Part shown: positions 34,518 to 42,861 of the stretch, in pieces | Layout of the letters: every line of letters begins with the position of its first letter | How positions within the stretch are numbered: position 1 is the stretch's first letter | Assembly: GCA_023421075.1 (NCBI GenBank) | Contig: JAEZUM010000019.1 | Location: 1 to 64,000, forward strand | Length of the DNA stretch: 64,000 bases | Reading direction: 5' to 3' | Origin: Bacillota bacterium | GTDB taxonomy: Bacteria; Bacillota; Clostridia; Lachnospirales; Lachnospiraceae | Made by a program: the position numbers and the translations under genes | The notes under the pieces: generated by a model | What the model was told of the DNA's origin: nothing | The model's database searches: none | What the model saw: the letters and a program-made list of their open reading frames with translations, nothing else

Positions 34518-35132
34518 CTGAATAGATGCTATCGTTTCATTTATAAGCAGGAGAGACAGACTTACCATGCCAGTATCACGGTCGAAGCAGCCGTTGTTCT
34601 GCCACTTGTTGTTCTTACTGTTTTTGCAATGATATATCTTGCATTTTATCTTCATGATATTTGCAGAGTACAGGGAATGGTGGATGAGACCATACATAAG
34701 GCTGGACTTTATCTGAAATATGAAACAGATTTAACCTCTGATGAGATTGATTATAGAATCCTTACTGATATGGGGCTTTTTGAGTTGCGAACGGGAGAGA
34801 GGTCTGAAAAGGAGCAGAAGATTAGGACATATCTGCAGCAGATATTAGCCCATGGACTGTTCCTAATCAAAATAACTGATGTGTATGTCGAAATCAGCAT
34901 GACAGAGCTTGTGCTATCTGTTCGGACAGAAAGCCGGATCGGTATCCCCTGGATTAAGAGGTTTTTTCAGAAATATTCCAATAGGATAATTTCAGGGGAG
35001 TACCCGATTCATAATCCGGCACAAACAATACGTATATGTGAGGTTATTCTTAATACCGCATCAAAGGCAAAAGGTGTTGATGAGCTAAAGAATAAAATAG
35101 AGAAATTCTTTCCGAACGATGAGGAGCACTAA
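34518..35132 (+). CDS. TadE-like pseudopilin, probably started at CTG
   Basis: A 204-residue TadE-like protein. The first ATG in frame (34629) would cut off the conserved helix. Upstream, the frame encodes ASITVEAAVVLPLVVLTV, the typical E-containing pseudopilin segment, joining smoothly to MIYLAFYLH. The frame is closed by TGA at 34509-34511, and no ATG, GTG or TTG lies between it and 34629 at a useful site. CTG at 34518 has AAGGAGG about 10 bases upstream, so it is the likely start. The rest is a mixed soluble domain. It overlaps no neighbour; the FHA gene starts 28 bases later. Confidence 0.75.
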   Translation: MNRCYRFIYKQERQTYHASITVEAAVVLPLVVLTVFAMIYLAFYLHDICRVQGMVDETIHKAGLYLKYETDLTSDEIDYRILTDMGLFELRTGERSEKEQKIRTYLQQILAHGLFLIKITDVYVEISMTELVLSVRTESRIGIPWIKRFFQKYSNRIISGEYPIHNPAQTIRICEVILNTASKAKGVDELKNKIEKFFPNDEEH

Positions 35133-35160
35133 GAAGAGCGGAAGAGTTGGAGGAGGGATT

Positions 35161-36678
35161 ATGGAGGTAGAATTCAGAAAGGATATAAGACATAATTTTA
35201 TGGTTATCTCGGAAGAGAATCTGCCGCATGAGTATTATTGCATCAGAATGCTGGAGAATCAAACCTTACCGGGAGTACTTCCTATACAGCAACGGAATAT
35301 GGATAATATAATGCTGTTCTATTATGACATTACCGGAAAACAAACCATGCAGAATCTGTATACAAAAGCCTCTCTATCCTATGAGAAACTAAGAGGTTTG
35401 ATTATAAATATAATAAGCACGATGGAGTTAGCGAATGAGTATCTCCTTCCGGAGGATGATTTCATCCTGTCACCGGATTACATCTACCTGGATGTGGTTA
35501 CGAATGTTCCTTACCTCTGCTTTCTGTCCGGATATCGAAAGGATAGTAAAAAGCAAATCAGTGATCTGCTGGAATATTTGATGAATAAGGTGGATTACAG
35601 TGATAAGGAATCAGTTCTACTGGTATACCGGCTTTATGCAGTCAGTAAAGAAGCGGGCTATACCTTTACTCATATGCTGGAGGCCCTCAACCAACCGGCT
35701 AAAAAGGACGCCACGCCTCAGATTAAGCCCGTTACGGATCAGGGGGTACAAACCCAAGAGAGAGTAAAGTACGATACAGATCCATATCGAATCGACAGGA
35801 CAATCAACAATATTCCGGTAGTAATGGAGAAGCTGGAGGATGAGAAGGAGGTCTCCTATTATCCATGGTCCACCTACATTCTTTCGGGAATATGTGCTTT
35901 GGTGGGCTTATTAATCCTCATTCTGGGCATTACGTCAGGCATTCTGTATAACTCTTATGGGGAACGTCTGGAATTCGGTAAACTGATTGGAGTGCTGCTC
36001 ATCGTATTATGTGCTGAAGTATATCTGATGCGAAAGCTTTGGAGTAAGGAGAATCGGCTGACTAAGATGGTAGCTCAGAGTGAGTATATCGACCCAAGGA
36101 AGGGATATCTTGAGACAAGTCATAATAAAATCGTTCGTGAGAGTACAATTGGGGAGAAGAAGGCTTCAGCCAAGCCGCAATCTCTGATACATCAAGTGGA
36201 CCCCTCACAGTTGACCCGTCGAGAATATGATTTGTGGAAAGGCAATTCTGAGATTATAGAAGATAATGTGGATCCATTTCAGGAAAAACCGCCCACTTCT
36301 AATGTAGAGGATGTGACACCGGAGGATTACAATCCAACCTGTTTGATCAGTGATACCATCGCAGATACGAAAATGACCTCAAGCATTCTGCTTAAATCCT
36401 TGGATGAGGAACAATATGCTTCTATCAAGGTCAGTGAATTCCCCTTCTTCATCGGCAAGCTCCGCAAAAATGTGGATTACTGCTTGGAAAAAAGCGTTGT
36501 CAGTCGATATCATGCCAAGCTTACCAAGGAAGATAACCGATACTATATCACCGATTTAAACTCCACCAACGGCACCTTTACCAATAATGTGTTGCTGGCT
36601 ACTTATGAGAAGAAGGAGATTATTCACGGAGACCGGATTGCGTTGGCGAATCTGGGCTTTGAATTTCAGATAAATTAA
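35161..36678 (+). CDS. Membrane protein with N-terminal DUF6382-like and C-terminal FHA domain
   Basis: Last gene of the Tad cluster. The N-terminal 190 residues match DUF6382 as I recall it. Two membrane segments lie at about 245-268 and 280-298 (STYILSGICALVGLLILILG; GKLIGVLLIVLCAEVYLM). The C-terminal 75 residues are an FHA domain, which reads phosphothreonine: FPFFIGKLRKNVDYCL, SVVSRYHAKL, LNSTNGTFTN. Both ends would be cytoplasmic. A link to Ser/Thr kinase control of the pilus is plausible but no kinase is in the window. ATG at 35161 has GGAGGAGGG upstream; an earlier ATG at 35119 overlaps the previous gene. Confidence 0.85.
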   Translation: MEVEFRKDIRHNFMVISEENLPHEYYCIRMLENQTLPGVLPIQQRNMDNIMLFYYDITGKQTMQNLYTKASLSYEKLRGLIINIISTMELANEYLLPEDDFILSPDYIYLDVVTNVPYLCFLSGYRKDSKKQISDLLEYLMNKVDYSDKESVLLVYRLYAVSKEAGYTFTHMLEALNQPAKKDATPQIKPVTDQGVQTQERVKYDTDPYRIDRTINNIPVVMEKLEDEKEVSYYPWSTYILSGICALVGLLILILGITSGILYNSYGERLEFGKLIGVLLIVLCAEVYLMRKLWSKENRLTKMVAQSEYIDPRKGYLETSHNKIVRESTIGEKKASAKPQSLIHQVDPSQLTRREYDLWKGNSEIIEDNVDPFQEKPPTSNVEDVTPEDYNPTCLISDTIADTKMTSSILLKSLDEEQYASIKVSEFPFFIGKLRKNVDYCLEKSVVSRYHAKLTKEDNRYYITDLNSTNGTFTNNVLLATYEKKEIIHGDRIALANLGFEFQIN

Positions 36679-36680
36679 CG

Positions 36681-36707
36681 ATACCCCTGTCATAGCGGCA
36701 GGGGTAT
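36681..36707 (+). terminator. Hairpin ending the tad operon
   Basis: ATACCCCTG and CAGGGGTAT form a 9-bp perfect stem directly after the FHA stop codon, followed by an AT-rich tract rather than a pure T run. Confidence 0.65.
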
Positions 36708-36859
36708 TAATAAATGATTCACAAAATATCTGAGAAGCTGATATTTTTGAAAATTTTAAAAGGATAGAAATTATCTGCTTACAGCTAATTTGCCGATGGA
36801 TACATAAATCACTGCGGATAAATATGGCCGAGCACCTTACGAGCAACTGTACAAAAATC

Positions 36860-36888
36860 TTGTAAATCTTGGAACAAAAGGGTACAAT
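36860..36888 (+). promoter_or_regulatory. Sigma-A promoter before the small membrane protein
   Basis: TTGTAA (36860-36865), 17-bp spacer, TACAAT (36883-36888). Start expected near 36895. Confidence 0.6.
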
Positions 36889-36911
36889 AAATATATAAAG
36901 GAAGCATATAA

Positions 36912-36986
36912 ATGAACAGTAACATCAAGGGCTCCGATCGCATACTTACGGATAGGATTGCAGTATGCATACTACGCTTGTATTAA
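36912..36986 (+). CDS. Possible 24-codon leader peptide
   Basis: ATG at 36912 follows AAAGGA (36898-36903) and lies just after the predicted transcription start. The frame of 24 codons ends in TAA at 36984-36986, 20 bases before the next ATG (37007). The peptide begins MNSNIKGSDR and has no recognisable motif. Its position suggests an upstream reading frame; translation is not shown. Confidence 0.3.
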   Translation: MNSNIKGSDRILTDRIAVCILRLY

Positions 36987-37006
36987 TGAAGATAGGGGGT
37001 ATTGAT

Positions 37007-37261
37007 ATGAAGAGACGTTACGATGTAGTGCATGCAATTATACTATTGTCTTTCCTCGTTATCGCGAATTTTCTAGGTAACGCAGTTATCAAGGGTGTAC
37101 TGCTTTTACTGTTTGCCGCTGTCTTAATCGTGAATACCGCGCTAAAGCTTAAAGGGAAGAGGAACGAGAAGATAGGCGAGCAGATATTCTATTGGATTCT
37201 GCTGATATTAGATATAATTCTGGCAGTTGGTGCTGTCGTTTGTATCATTACCGCAGGTTAG
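37007..37261 (+). CDS. Small membrane protein, family unknown
   Basis: An 84-residue protein with three hydrophobic segments: about 7-25 (VVHAIILLSFLVIANFLG), 27-45 (VLLLLFAAVLIVNTAL) and 61-83 (IFYWILLILDIILAVGAVVC), and a basic loop (KLKGKRNEK) between the second and third. I do not recognise the family. ATG at 37007 follows GGGGG by 7 bases; an ATG 42 bases upstream does not. It precedes glpK by about 115 bases. Confidence 0.65.
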   Translation: MKRRYDVVHAIILLSFLVIANFLGNAVIKGVLLLLFAAVLIVNTALKLKGKRNEKIGEQIFYWILLILDIILAVGAVVCIITAG

Positions 37262-37375
37262 GTGATGGATCTGACTACTGAAAGATTACTTTGCCCATAA
37301 CAATGAGGGGTTAGGGGCTAAGACGGAAATAGGACTTGCTATAGAATAGATTAGAGGGTTTTTGGAGGTTATGGG

Positions 37376-38866
37376 ATGAAACAATATGTTATGGCACTTG
37401 ACCAGGGAACGACGAGTTCGAGATGTATTATTTTTAATAAACAGGGGAAAATGAAAAGCGTTGCACAGAAGGAATTTACACAGATTTATCCGAAGCCGGG
37501 CTGGGTGGAGCATGATCCGATGGAGATCTGGTCCTCTTTGGTCTCTGTTGCAACGGAAGCGATGGCGAAGCTTGGCATCAATGCCAATGAGATTGCGTCC
37601 ATCGGGATCACGAACCAGCGTGAGACGACGATTGTATGGAATAAGAAGACCGGACAGCCGATCTATAATGCGATCGTATGGCAGTGTCGCAGAACGTCTG
37701 ATATGATTGAGGAGCTGAAGTCCAAGGGCTTTGAGAACCATATCAAGGAAAAGACCGGGTTGATTCCGGATGCGTACTTCTCCGGAACAAAGATTAAATG
37801 GATTCTGGATCAAGTTGAGGGAGCAAGGGAACAGGCAAAAGCCGGAGAGCTATTGTTTGGCACCGTGGATACCTGGGTTATATGGAATCTGACGAAGGGG
37901 AAGACCTTTGTAACGGATTATACCAATGCATCCCGAACCATGCTTTTCGATATTAAGAAGCTGACCTGGGATCAGAAGCTTCTTGATGAGTTGGATATTC
38001 CTATTCAGATGCTTCCGGAGGTAAAGCCCTCCAGCTGTATCTATGGTTATTCCGACCGATCCTTATTCGGGGATGCGATTGCAATCGCAGGAGCAGCAGG
38101 AGATCAACAGGCGGCACTTTTCGGACAGTGCTGTTTTAATAGGGGAGAAGTGAAGAATACCTACGGTACCGGTTGCTTCTTACTCATGAATACCGGTAAA
38201 GAGGCAATTATGTCCGGACATGGACTGATTACCACAATAGCAGCCTCCACCGGTTCTGAGGTTAATTATGCCTTAGAGGGAAGCGTGTTCGTAGCCGGTG
38301 CTGCGATTCAGTGGCTAAGGGACGAGCTTCAATTAATACGTAACGCAGCAGAGAGCGAGAAATGTGCCTTACAGGTTCCGGATACCAATGGTGTCTATGT
38401 CGTTCCTTCCTTTACCGGACTCGGTGCCCCTTATTGGGATCAATATGCAAGAGGAGCTATTGTAGGCATTACCCGCGGCTGTAATAAGGACCATATTATA
38501 CGTGCAACATTGGAGGCAATCGCTTACCAGACCCAGGATGTACTTCGTGCCATGGAGAGCGACTCTATGATTACCTTAAAATCCTTGAAGGTGGACGGTG
38601 GGGCTTGTGCGAACCGCTTTCTGATGCAATTCCAGGCAGATATCCTGAATACGGAGGTTCAAAAACCCGAGTGTATCGAGACTACCGCTTTGGGGGCAGC
38701 ATATCTTGCCGGACTTGCGGTCGGCTTCTGGAAGAACGAGGATGAAATCAAAGCAAATTGGGCTTTGTCTGAGACCTTTTATCCGAATCTGGCAGAGGAG
38801 AAGAGAACTAGCCTGATTGCCGGCTGGAAAAAGGCTGTGAAGCGTTCCTTCGCCTGGGAGGATTAA
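37376..38866 (+). CDS. glpK: Glycerol kinase
   Basis: Phosphorylates glycerol to glycerol-3-phosphate with ATP, for catabolism or lipid supply. The 496 residues have family length. FGGY-kinase landmarks: YVMALDQGTTSSRCI at the N-terminus (phosphate-1 loop), GWVEHDPMEIW, ITNQRETTIVW, GAAGDQQAALFGQ and the GTGCFLLMNTG loop. The late LKVDGGACANRFLMQFQADI and TALGAAYLAG segments bind the nucleotide. TTGGAGG precedes the ATG. No glpF, glpD or regulator is adjacent, so it appears to be a stand-alone gene. Confidence 0.97.
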   Translation: MKQYVMALDQGTTSSRCIIFNKQGKMKSVAQKEFTQIYPKPGWVEHDPMEIWSSLVSVATEAMAKLGINANEIASIGITNQRETTIVWNKKTGQPIYNAIVWQCRRTSDMIEELKSKGFENHIKEKTGLIPDAYFSGTKIKWILDQVEGAREQAKAGELLFGTVDTWVIWNLTKGKTFVTDYTNASRTMLFDIKKLTWDQKLLDELDIPIQMLPEVKPSSCIYGYSDRSLFGDAIAIAGAAGDQQAALFGQCCFNRGEVKNTYGTGCFLLMNTGKEAIMSGHGLITTIAASTGSEVNYALEGSVFVAGAAIQWLRDELQLIRNAAESEKCALQVPDTNGVYVVPSFTGLGAPYWDQYARGAIVGITRGCNKDHIIRATLEAIAYQTQDVLRAMESDSMITLKSLKVDGGACANRFLMQFQADILNTEVQKPECIETTALGAAYLAGLAVGFWKNEDEIKANWALSETFYPNLAEEKRTSLIAGWKKAVKRSFAWED

Positions 38867-38947
38867 TTACCGACACCGGGTCAAATATACGAATTTTTCT
38901 GATTAATTGAGTAGGACAAACATTTCGCACTATAAAAGGATGATGGC

Positions 38948-40075
38948 ATGATCGAAGAGAGACTGGAGCAAACCCTTACGAATCTGGGTTATCGAAGAAT
39001 TAACTCAAATACAGCAGGAATTTACTTATTCTATCAGCAGGCAGAGACAGAGCTTACCATCATTTCGGTCATACGATCCATGGCCGGTGCAGAGCCCGGA
39101 AAAGAGCAATACGCGCACATTCTGGAGCAAATTAAATATAATTTTCGCCGAGAGCCATATCCGGAGAGAATTCGGCTGCTTAGCCTGATCCTGACCACAG
39201 AAGTAGGCAGGGTAAAGCAGCTGTGCGTCGAGAATAAGGAAGATCAGCATTGGATCATTGATGAGATGGCGAACCGATTAATTATCTATGAGACAGGGGC
39301 GGGTGAATTTGAGGACATCAGAGTCCGGTTCGAGGACATGCTTACGGAGGAAGCTCTCAGCAGAAGACTTGCGCAGGAAACGATCCCTCATAATACGGGT
39401 GATTTAACCGGAGACAGTATGTATAATATGGGAAGTAGCCGTCCGGGATCACCTAGGTATAAAGTATTCACCTTGATGAACACCATAATTATCATAGCCA
39501 ATGTCATAGCCTTTCTGATACAGCATTTTTCGCCGTTCTTCGGCGGAGCGAGCAGTATGCTTGCCAAGGGAGCCTTATCCTGGTACTTTGTATTAGAAGA
39601 AAAGCAGTATTATAGGGTTCTGACATCGATGTTTATGCATTCGGATTTTGAGCATCTCTTTAATAATATGCTGGTTCTGTTCTTCGTCGGTGATAATCTC
39701 GAGCGGGCAGCCGGTAAATACAAATATCTTTTCATATATTTTGGTACGGGAATTCTTGCAGGGTTAACCTCCATCAGTTATAATATGTGGAAAGAAGGCG
39801 GACAATTTCTGGTCGATAACACGGTTTTTTCGATCGGAGCCTCCGGAGCCATCTTTGGCGTGGTCGGTGCCATGTTTTTTATCGTAGCAATCAACCGGGG
39901 ACGATTGGAGGACATCAGTACGCGGCAGATGGTACTCTTCGTCATTTTCAGTCTCTATGGAGGGATTGTTAATACGCAAATTGATCAGGCCGCTCATGTC
40001 GGAGGCTTTCTAGCGGGAGTCTTATTGGCAGCATTGATATATCGTCGTCCGAGACGAATGACCGTTGCAGAATAA
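38948..40075 (+). CDS. Rhomboid-family intramembrane serine protease
   Basis: Membrane protease that cleaves substrates within the bilayer. The N-terminal 165 residues form a soluble cytoplasmic domain of unknown type. About six membrane segments follow from residue 173. Catalytic elements are present: GASGAIFG (297-304) with Ser299, His350 in QAAHVGGFLAG, and HSDFEHLFNN (231-240) with the conserved Asn. AAAGGATG precedes the ATG. Substrates are unknown. It stands alone between glpK and the flavodoxin-SCP2 gene. Confidence 0.93.
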   Translation: MIEERLEQTLTNLGYRRINSNTAGIYLFYQQAETELTIISVIRSMAGAEPGKEQYAHILEQIKYNFRREPYPERIRLLSLILTTEVGRVKQLCVENKEDQHWIIDEMANRLIIYETGAGEFEDIRVRFEDMLTEEALSRRLAQETIPHNTGDLTGDSMYNMGSSRPGSPRYKVFTLMNTIIIIANVIAFLIQHFSPFFGGASSMLAKGALSWYFVLEEKQYYRVLTSMFMHSDFEHLFNNMLVLFFVGDNLERAAGKYKYLFIYFGTGILAGLTSISYNMWKEGGQFLVDNTVFSIGASGAIFGVVGAMFFIVAINRGRLEDISTRQMVLFVIFSLYGGIVNTQIDQAAHVGGFLAGVLLAALIYRRPRRMTVAE

Positions 40076-40193
40076 AACTCATGTGCATACGAAGGTTACA
40101 ACCTTGAAGAAGGGGATCAGAGTATCCTTTTGATTACATCAATTTATAATATATGATTGGATTTATACCTACAGCAGGAGGAGAGGTTATTGC

Positions 40194-41195
40194 ATGAAAA
40201 TTAATATCTATTACGGTGGACGAGGTTTAATTGAGGATCCGACCCTCTTTGTAATGAGTAAGCTGACGACAGTATTGGAGGAGCTTCGGGTACAGGTTAC
40301 CAGATATAACCTCTATGAAGAGAAAAATGCGATTTCAATGCTTCCGAAGACCTTGAAGGAAGCAGATGGTATCATTCTGGCGACCACCGTGGAGTGGTTC
40401 GGAATCGGCGGTCTGATGCAGCAGTTTCTGGATGCCTGCTGGCTCTATGGGGATAAAGAAAAGATCAGTAAGCTCTATATGCTTCCGGTTGCTATCGCGA
40501 ATACGTATGGCGAGAGAGATGCTGAACTATATATGATAAAGGCCTGGGAGACCTTAGGCGGACTTCCGGTCAGCGGTCTGGGAGCTTATGTGGAGGACCA
40601 TGTAGATTTTGAGACAAATAAGGATTATTCCGATATTATTGAGAAGAAAGCCGAAGTCTTCTATCGAACGATACATCAGAAGACGAAGACACTGCCTACC
40701 AGTAACGCTGCAATTAAGCAAAATGTCCTTCGCAGTAGTTCCATAACACTCACTCCTCAGGAGAGCGAGCAGTTATCGGTCTATGTCTCGGATGACACCT
40801 ATGTGAAGAAGCAGAAAGAGGATATCGAGGAGCTGACTCAGCTGTTTAAGGATATGCTGGATACCAATGGCGACGGCGAAGGCGGACAGGAATTCATTAA
40901 GAATCTGAAGGATAATTTCCATCCCATCGATGAATTTGTTGCTTCTTATTCCATTCAATTATCCGATACGAAGAAAAATCTTGTTGTTGAGATAAACAAT
41001 AAGCGTCTGAAATGCTATTACGGTGACAAGCCGGATGCGGATGTGGTTGCTAAGACCACGCATGCTGTGATGAATAAGTTAGTGTTGGGTAGGATTACCT
41101 TCCAGGGAGCATTTATGTCCGGCGATCTTACAGCGAAAGGAAATTTCAAGACCCTTCGTACCTTCGATCAGGTATTTCAGTTTAATATTCTGTAA
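40194..41195 (+). CDS. Flavodoxin-like domain fused to SCP2 sterol-carrier-like domain
   Basis: A 333-residue soluble protein. Residues 1-165 resemble a flavodoxin/NADPH-dependent FMN reductase fold: a parallel beta start (MKINIYYGGRG), then ADGIILATTVEWFGIGGLMQQFLD in the FMN-binding position, then AIANTYGERDAELYM. The last 95 residues resemble an SCP2 lipid-binding domain (VVEINNKRLKCYYGDKPDAD, then GRITFQGAFMSGDLTAKGNF). Such a pairing suggests redox action on a hydrophobic ligand, but that is inference. AGGAGGAGAGG precedes the ATG. Monocistronic; terminator at 41295-41328. Confidence 0.75.
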   Translation: MKINIYYGGRGLIEDPTLFVMSKLTTVLEELRVQVTRYNLYEEKNAISMLPKTLKEADGIILATTVEWFGIGGLMQQFLDACWLYGDKEKISKLYMLPVAIANTYGERDAELYMIKAWETLGGLPVSGLGAYVEDHVDFETNKDYSDIIEKKAEVFYRTIHQKTKTLPTSNAAIKQNVLRSSSITLTPQESEQLSVYVSDDTYVKKQKEDIEELTQLFKDMLDTNGDGEGGQEFIKNLKDNFHPIDEFVASYSIQLSDTKKNLVVEINNKRLKCYYGDKPDADVVAKTTHAVMNKLVLGRITFQGAFMSGDLTAKGNFKTLRTFDQVFQFNIL

Positions 41196-41294
41196 GGCAA
41201 TTACCATGTACAGATCCGTATGAAGGTGTATAGGGATGGTGCTGATAGGATAAGGCAAGGATACAATTGTCTGATCTATAATAGAATAAAAATA

Positions 41295-41328
41295 AAAGGA
41301 AGACGGATATGATTATCAGTCTTCCTTT
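41295..41328. terminator. Bidirectional terminator
   Basis: AAAGGAAGAC (41295-41304) and GTCTTCCTTT (41319-41328) pair perfectly, flanked by A and T tracts. It separates the flavodoxin-SCP2 gene from the convergent histidine kinase. Confidence 0.8.
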
Positions 41329-41355
41329 CTAGGATTAGTGTAGAATCAGGGAAAG

Positions 41356-42108
41356 CTATAGCGGAAGTAGTATGGTAAAGGCCGTCAGGTCTTCATTGGA
41401 AGTGACGGTAATACTTCCATAATGCAGGTCAATTACCTTACGTGCAAGAGCAAGACCGACCCCGGTACCGTTCTTCTTGTAGGTAACAAAAGGCTGGAAG
41501 ATGTTCTCAAGTGCATCCTCCGGGATCGGATGACCATTGTTGCTGATCGTAATGGAGAGCTTGGAGGGTGAAGTACCTTCACTGGTAAGCTGCTCCAAGG
41601 CGATATGTATGAAGTTGCCCGGCTTTGTTGCCTCAAAAGCATTCTTAATCATATTAATCAAGACCTGCTTTAGCTTACCGCTGTCACAATGGTAGTTAAG
41701 AAAGGCATCTTCACTATCCTTAGCGACAGTCATGGATAACTCAATCTCCTGTGAGATTGCCTGTGGCATGAAGCTGCTGATGATATTATCCAATAAGGAG
41801 ATTAAATCCGTATCCTCCTTATTGAGCTGATTCGAGTTATTTAACATGGAGGCATCCTGCATAATGCGTTCCATATCATTAATCAGATCCTGAACCTGAT
41901 CCCAGTATTTATACTCCTTAACCTCAGGCTGCTTCATTTCGATATATTGAATTGTGCCCTTTAATAAGGCCAAGGGATTACGAAGCTCATGTACGAACAT
42001 AGAGGTGGTTTTCTTATTTGCAGTGATTATTGATTGGATAATAGGTTCCAACTCAGGGTTAGCCTTTATCATACCGGCAAGCGCGTCATTGCTGAGTTCG
42101 GATAACAT
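41356..42108 (-). CDS. Soluble sensor histidine kinase (sporulation-kinase-like core)
   Basis: A 250-residue kinase with no membrane segment and only about 30 residues before the core. HisKA contains the phosphorylatable His40 (FVHELRNPLALLKG). The HATPase_c domain shows an N box (INMIKNAFEATKPG), a G1-like NNGHPIP, an F box (IFQPFVTYKKNGTG) and a G2 (GVGLALARKVIDLH). The HELRNPL form and short build recall sporulation and orphan kinases of Firmicutes. No response regulator is adjacent. GGGGG precedes the ATG by 7 bases. Its signal is unknown and may come from a partner protein. Confidence 0.88.
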   Translation of the reverse strand: MLSELSNDALAGMIKANPELEPIIQSIITANKKTTSMFVHELRNPLALLKGTIQYIEMKQPEVKEYKYWDQVQDLINDMERIMQDASMLNNSNQLNKEDTDLISLLDNIISSFMPQAISQEIELSMTVAKDSEDAFLNYHCDSGKLKQVLINMIKNAFEATKPGNFIHIALEQLTSEGTSPSKLSITISNNGHPIPEDALENIFQPFVTYKKNGTGVGLALARKVIDLHYGSITVTSNEDLTAFTILLPL

Positions 42109-42258
42109 AGAATATCCCCCTTTCGTGAAAAATTGCTTAGGCTACTGTTTATTAGATTTGGTGAACCTTTAAGCTTAACCTTATTATGTAATAGTATCAA
42201 ATAATGGAAATTATTGCAATAAAAAGAGTGAAACATCAATCGACACAGGAGGTGTATT

Positions 42259-42675
42259 ATGCAAAACAATTGTATTTTTTGTAAGATTATAGCCGGAGAG
42301 ATTCCTGCTGCTACCCTTTATGAGGATGCAGATTTTAAGGCAATTATGGACATTTCTCCTGCGGCAAAGGGACATGTTATCATTCTGTCGAAACGCCACG
42401 CAGAGAACCTTTATGAGCTTGATGAGGATACTGCAACGAGAGCGTTGCCGGTAGCTCGTAAATTAGCCAAGGCCATTCTGGAGGAGCTTCATTGTGACGG
42501 CATCAATTTATTACAGAACAATGGTGAGGCAGCAGGACAGACAATCTTCCACTTTCATATGCATCTAATTCCCAGATACGAAGGAGATCAGGTAAAGATG
42601 ACCTGGGCGCATGGAGCTTATGAGGAAGGGGAAGCAGCTGCGCTAGCAGCAGCAATCGCCGCAAAGATTCAGTAA
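42259..42675 (+). CDS. HIT-family (Hint-type) nucleotide hydrolase
   Basis: Predicted to hydrolyse nucleoside phosphoramidates or similar AMP conjugates in the cytoplasm. The 138 residues are usual for Hint proteins. The histidine triad HFHMH (98-102, His98, His100, His102) is present. Cys5 and Cys8 with the later His40-region may form a zinc site seen in some members. AGGAGG precedes the ATG. Divergent from the histidine kinase. Confidence 0.93.
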   Translation: MQNNCIFCKIIAGEIPAATLYEDADFKAIMDISPAAKGHVIILSKRHAENLYELDEDTATRALPVARKLAKAILEELHCDGINLLQNNGEAAGQTIFHFHMHLIPRYEGDQVKMTWAHGAYEEGEAAALAAAIAAKIQ

Positions 42676-42767
42676 TCTTCCTTAATGGATCAATAAGTGA
42701 TTCAGTAAGAAGCCTAGAGTATTCCATTGAATAATTCATTGGAACTAATATAAAGGTATAATAAGAT

Positions 42768-42809
42768 CCCCTGTAATCCGATCTCATAATCAATATCGGT
42801 TTACAGGGG
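42768..42809. terminator. Bidirectional terminator between HIT gene and murG
   Basis: CCCCTGTAATCCGAT (42768-42782) pairs with ATCGGTTTACAGGGG (42795-42809) with one mismatch region. Both flanks are A/T-rich. Confidence 0.75.
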
Positions 42810-42861
42810 TTGTTATGTTCTTAGAATATGGTGAAATGGAGCTTTTAAGCCGACCCTCAGA

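Noticed and set aside
37286..37813. 175-codon minus-strand frame inside glpK
   Set aside because: Antisense shadow of glpK without start signals or family resemblance.
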